In this document: positions 6,063 to 8,681 of the stretch, piece by piece
How positions within the stretch are numbered: the first letter of the stretch is position 1
How the letters are laid out: every line of letters begins with the position of its first letter
Source: Flavobacteriales bacterium
GTDB lineage: Bacteria > Bacteroidota > Bacteroidia > Flavobacteriales > Weeksellaceae
Direction of reading: 5' to 3'
Assembly: GCA_900770875.1 (NCBI GenBank)
Contig: CAAGLV010000166.1
Location: 1-8,681 of the forward strand
DNA: 8,681 bases
Notes under the pieces: model-generated
The model's database searches: none
The model's input: the letters and a program-made list of their open reading frames with translations, nothing else
What the model was told of the DNA's origin: nothing
Program-made: the position numbers and the translations under genes

Positions 6063-7049
6063 ATGACAAATAAAATAAATGTAAGTATTGTAGGTGGAGC
6101 TGGATATACAGCGGGCGAGTTATTACGTATCTTAATAAACCATCCGTATGTTAATATCTCTTCGGTTTACAGTACATCAAATGCAGGTAACCCCGTTTCT
6201 CTAATTCACGACGATTTATATGGAGAAACCGATATCATATTTTCTGATAAAATTGCCGAAAATGCTGATGTCGTTTTTTTATGTCTTGGACACGGGAAAT
6301 CGGCCGAATTTTTAGCCAATAACAAATATGCCGATCATACGGTAGTTATCGATTTAAGTAACGATTTCCGTTTAGATGCGAATAAAAAATTCGAAGATCG
6401 TGAGTTTGTATACGGATTACCAGAATACAATCGTGCAGCGATCTTAGAAGCTAAAAACATTGCAAATCCGGGATGTTTTGCAACTGCTATTCAATTAGCA
6501 TTATTACCTTTAGCAGCAAGCAAATCAATCCACAACGATATTCATATTAACGCGGTAACTGGTTCTACAGGTGCAGGACAATCTTTATCAGCTTCAACAC
6601 ACTTTAGCTGGAGAAACAATAATGTTTCTTTCTACAAAGAATTCTCTCACCAACACGAAGGCGAAATCTACCAAACATTAAATTTATTAGAGCCAGGTTT
6701 TGATAATAAAGTTTACTTTTTACCAATGCGCGGCGATTTTACACGTGGTATTTTAGCCGGTGTTTATGTAAAAACAGATTTATCAGAAGAAGATGCAGTT
6801 CAGCTTTATAAAGAATATTATAAAAACGAACCTTTTACACATGTTTCTGATGCACCAATTGCCTTAAAACAAGTGGTTAATACAAACAAATGTTTATTAC
6901 ACATCCAAAAACAAGATGATGTTATTTTAATTACTTCGGTAATCGATAACTTAACAAAAGGTGCTTCTGGACAAGCCGTTCAGAACATGAATATCATCTT
7001 TGGATGGGAAGAAAACTTAGGACTTAATTTAAAAACGGTAGCGTTTTAA
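6063..7049 (+). CDS. argC: N-acetyl-gamma-glutamyl-phosphate reductase
   Basis: ArgC reduces N-acylglutamyl phosphate to the semialdehyde with NADPH. The 328-residue protein has the Rossmann motif 'VGGAGYTAGEL' (10-20), with its NADP-binding Gly-rich turn. Cys138 in 'NPGCFATAIQLALLP' (135-149) fits the family signature and is the acyl-enzyme cysteine. 'FSHQHEGEI' (194-202) supplies the catalytic His region, where many homologues have Pro-Glu-Ile at the end, and 'PMRGDFTRGI' (221-230) follows. The C-terminal 'NLTKGASGQAVQNMN' is standard. The ATG follows an A-rich leader typical of genes without Shine-Dalgarno sites. It probably depends on read-through from argR-argG, since no own promoter is evident. 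Substrate could be the succinyl form in this lineage. Confidence 0.95.
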   Translation: MTNKINVSIVGGAGYTAGELLRILINHPYVNISSVYSTSNAGNPVSLIHDDLYGETDIIFSDKIAENADVVFLCLGHGKSAEFLANNKYADHTVVIDLSNDFRLDANKKFEDREFVYGLPEYNRAAILEAKNIANPGCFATAIQLALLPLAASKSIHNDIHINAVTGSTGAGQSLSASTHFSWRNNNVSFYKEFSHQHEGEIYQTLNLLEPGFDNKVYFLPMRGDFTRGILAGVYVKTDLSEEDAVQLYKEYYKNEPFTHVSDAPIALKQVVNTNKCLLHIQKQDDVILITSVIDNLTKGASGQAVQNMNIIFGWEENLGLNLKTVAF

Positions 7050-7056
7050 TAAGTTG

Positions 7057-7084
7057 TACGTTATAAGTAATAAGTTATACGTTT
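7057..7084. repeat. Left imperfect inverted repeat of the inserted cassette
   Basis: This stretch begins TACGTTATA and ends GTTATACGTTT; the last 11 bases recur exactly, inverted, at 7436-7446, and the outer TACGTT-type block recurs at 7448-7456. Relative to the right end it has a 7-base insertion. A direct repeat is also present: AAGTTGTACGTT (7051-7062) and AAGTTATACGTT (7072-7083). Confidence 0.65.
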
Positions 7085-7088
7085 CAGT

Positions 7089-7445
7089 ATGCAAGATTAT
7101 AAGAAATTAAAAGTTTGGGAATTAAGCCACGAATTAACATTAATGGTTTATAAACAATCATCAACTTTTCCGAAAGAGGAAATATTTGGATTAACTTCTC
7201 AACTTAGAAGAGCTTCAAGCTCAATTCCAACTAATATTGCAGAAGGATGTGGAAGATATTCATCAAAAGAACTAACACATTTCTTAAATATAAGTTTAGG
7301 ATCTGCCAACGAAACATCATACTTATTATTCTTAGCTAAAGATTTGAATTACTTAACTACTAAAGATTTTGAAATTTTAGAAAATAAAATTGAACAAATC
7401 AAAGCAATGTTAATTAATCTAATCAGTAAAATTAAAAACGTATAA
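7089..7445 (+). CDS. Four-helix-bundle protein (23S rRNA intervening-sequence type)
   Basis: The 118-residue protein belongs to the family first seen inside 23S rRNA intervening sequences, related to the Avd accessory protein of diversity-generating retroelements. Diagnostic parts are 'DYKKLKVWELSHELTLMVY' (3-21), 'FGLTSQLRRASSSIPTNIAEG' around 33-53, and 'FLNISLGSANETSYLLFLAK' (65-84), each a predicted amphipathic helix, with a fourth helix at about 93-116. The biochemical role of the family is not established. It sits between argC and argD in the same direction, 39 bases after argC and 32 before argD, flanked by inverted repeats; its stop codon lies inside the right repeat. No reverse transcriptase or template repeat is near, so a retroelement function is not supported. 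Nothing links it to arginine metabolism. Confidence 0.9.
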   Translation: MQDYKKLKVWELSHELTLMVYKQSSTFPKEEIFGLTSQLRRASSSIPTNIAEGCGRYSSKELTHFLNISLGSANETSYLLFLAKDLNYLTTKDFEILENKIEQIKAMLINLISKIKNV

Positions 7446-7456
7446 CCTACAACGTA
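7436..7456. repeat. Right imperfect inverted repeat of the inserted cassette
   Basis: AAACGTATAAC (7436-7446) is the exact reverse complement of 7074-7084, and CTACAACGTA (7447-7456) mirrors the outer part of the left repeat with one change. The four-helix-bundle gene runs from just inside the left repeat into this one. Confidence 0.65.
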
Positions 7457-7477
7457 TCACATAAAACATAAACAAAA

Positions 7478-8614
7478 ATGAAATTATTCGACGTATATCC
7501 ATTAATGAATATCACTCCAGTTAAGGCTAAAGATTGTATCCTTTGGGACGAAAACGGAAAAGAATATTTAGATTTATATGGTGGTCATGCCGTTATCTCG
7601 ATCGGACATGCACACCCACATTATGTACAAAAAATTACAGAACAAGTTAACAATATCGGATTTTACTCTAACTCAGTTCAAATTCCAATTCAAGTAGAAT
7701 TAGCAGAGAAATTAGGTAAATTATCTGGTTACGATGATTATACATTATTCTTATGTAACTCTGGAGCCGAAGCAAACGAAAATGCAGCAAAATTAGCATC
7801 TTTCCACACAGGTAAAGATCGTATTATTGCATTCAACGGCGCTTTCCACGGACGTACATCAGGAGCTGTTGCTTTAACAGACAACCCAAAAATTGTTGCA
7901 CCATTCAACGCACATCACAAAGTTTCTTTCGTAGATTATAACATCGACGCAATTAAAGAAATTATCGCTGGTGGAGATGTTGCTGCAATCATTTACGAAC
8001 CAATCCAAGGTGTTGGAGGAATCATTATTCCTTCGGACGAATTTATTAAAGAATTAAGAACTGTTTGTACAGAAAACGGCGTGGTTTTAATCGCAGACGA
8101 AGTACAAGCTGGATACGGACGTTCGGGTAAATTTTTCGCTCACCAACATTCTGATATCAAAGCCGATTTAATTACGATGGCAAAAGGAATGGGGAACGGT
8201 TTCCCAATCGGTGGAGTTTTAATTTCTCCAGAATTTAAAGCATCTTACGGATTATTAGGTACAACTTTTGGAGGAAACCACTTAGCTTGTGCTGCTGCAG
8301 TTGCAGTTTTAGATGTTATCGAGCAAGAAAACTTAATCGAAAACGCAAAAGAAATCGGTGAATACATCGGAATCCAGTTAAATAAATTCCCAAAAATCAC
8401 AGAAGTTCGTGGTCGTGGATCAATGATTGGTATCGAATTTGATTTCCCAATCGCCGAGTTAAAGAAAAACTTATTAACTAAACACAACATTTTTGTTGGT
8501 TATGCAGGTACTAACGTTATTCGTTTATTACCACCTTTAACAATCACAAAACAATACGTAGATAAATTCATATCAGCATTAGAAACTGAAATTAACATTA
8601 TCATCAATGGATAA
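7478..8614 (+). CDS. argD: Acylornithine aminotransferase (class III, PLP)
   Basis: ArgD transfers an amino group from glutamate to the N-acylglutamate semialdehyde. The 378-residue protein is slightly shorter than E. coli ArgD (406). Class III features are 'NSGAEANENAAKLA' (94-107) for PLP phosphate, 'FHGRT' (123-127), 'EPIQGVGG' (174-181), 'ADEVQAGYGRSG' (206-217) with Asp207 contacting the pyridine nitrogen, and Lys236 in 'MAKGMGNGFPIGG' as the Schiff-base lysine. The substrate-side loop reads 'GFYSNSVQIP' (61-70) where enterobacterial ArgD has an 'SNVFTNEP'-type segment; this may reflect a different acyl group, but that is inference. The stop overlaps the carA start by 8 bases, so both are cotranscribed. 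The start follows an A-rich stretch and gives the expected N-terminus. Confidence 0.94.
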   Translation: MKLFDVYPLMNITPVKAKDCILWDENGKEYLDLYGGHAVISIGHAHPHYVQKITEQVNNIGFYSNSVQIPIQVELAEKLGKLSGYDDYTLFLCNSGAEANENAAKLASFHTGKDRIIAFNGAFHGRTSGAVALTDNPKIVAPFNAHHKVSFVDYNIDAIKEIIAGGDVAAIIYEPIQGVGGIIIPSDEFIKELRTVCTENGVVLIADEVQAGYGRSGKFFAHQHSDIKADLITMAKGMGNGFPIGGVLISPEFKASYGLLGTTFGGNHLACAAAVAVLDVIEQENLIENAKEIGEYIGIQLNKFPKITEVRGRGSMIGIEFDFPIAELKKNLLTKHNIFVGYAGTNVIRLLPPLTITKQYVDKFISALETEINIIING

Positions 8615-8681
8615 GACAGTAAAATTAATATTCCAAGACGGATTAGAAATCGAAGGAAAATCTTTCGGAGCTTACACTTCA
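8607..8681 (+). CDS. carA: Carbamoyl-phosphate synthase small subunit, 5' part
   Basis: The first 25 codons of a gene that continues past the window edge. It reads MDKTVKLIFQDGLEIEGKSF and then GAYTS; the 'L-x-x-x-DG-x-x-x-EGKSFGA' pattern is the usual CarA N-terminus. CarA is the glutaminase subunit that supplies ammonia to CarB for carbamoyl phosphate, needed for arginine and pyrimidines. The ATG lies inside the argD end (8-base overlap), in another frame. The identity rests on a short stretch plus context; the catalytic glutaminase domain is not visible. Confidence 0.85.
   Translation, partial: MDKTVKLIFQDGLEIEGKSFGAYTS

Noticed and set aside
7078..7085. TACGTTTC as a promoter for the four-helix-bundle gene
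   Set aside because: It differs from TAnnTTTG at the last base and is only 3 bases from the ATG, so transcription would begin inside the gene.
7089..7445. Avd accessory gene of a diversity-generating retroelement
   Set aside because: The fold family is shared, but there is no reverse transcriptase, template/variable repeat pair or variable target gene in the window.

Overview
The window is AT-rich, uses TTA heavily for leucine, lacks Shine-Dalgarno motifs, and has promoters of the TAnnTTTG type. The protein set (a split ExbD/TonB locus with a 'LDEIVFENRNKEYGAY' TonB start, and a Bacteroidota-type GNAT inside an arginine cluster) points to Bacteroidota, most likely class Flavobacteriia. The genus cannot be fixed from the sequence; a Weeksellaceae or Flavobacteriaceae member is a reasonable guess.

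Region 1 (1-1620, + strand) is the end of a TonB energy-transduction operon. It holds a possible last ten codons of an upstream gene, an ExbD-family protein and a proline/glutamate-rich TonB, and closes with a bidirectional intrinsic terminator.

Region 2 (1630-8681) is an arginine biosynthesis locus built as two divergent units. On the minus strand, argB (acetylglutamate kinase) and an argE-like M20 deacylase overlap by 7 bp and run back toward the terminator. On the plus strand lie a possible 48-codon upstream ORF, a GNAT acyltransferase, argR, argG, argC, an inserted four-helix-bundle gene, argD and the first 25 codons of carA. Together these cover N-acylation of glutamate (GNAT, inferred), phosphorylation (ArgB), reduction (ArgC), transamination (ArgD), deacylation (ArgE-like), argininosuccinate synthesis (ArgG) and carbamoyl-phosphate supply (CarA). 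argF/argF', argH and carB are not in the window. Whether the blocking group is acetyl, as in the classical route, or succinyl, as shown for Bacteroides, cannot be read from this sequence alone.

The regulatory layout is the most informative non-coding content. Two copies of the same 12-mer, GAATAAATATTC, which fit the ArgR operator core GAAT-wwww-ATTC, flank a TAnnTTTG promoter just before argR. This suggests autoregulation of an argR-argG unit whose two genes overlap by one base (TAATG). The first copy is also the core of a longer AT-rich hairpin followed by nine T residues, so it may double as a GNAT terminator. The argB/GNAT divergent region holds overlapping back-to-back promoters and a TCAGT-N6-ACTGA inverted repeat, followed by the upstream ORF that overlaps the GNAT start.

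The argC-argD junction is interrupted by a four-helix-bundle (23S rRNA intervening-sequence type) gene bracketed by imperfect terminal inverted repeats built around GTTATACGTTT. It looks like a small cassette inserted in a biosynthetic operon. No RNA genes, CRISPR arrays or classical insertion sequences were seen.
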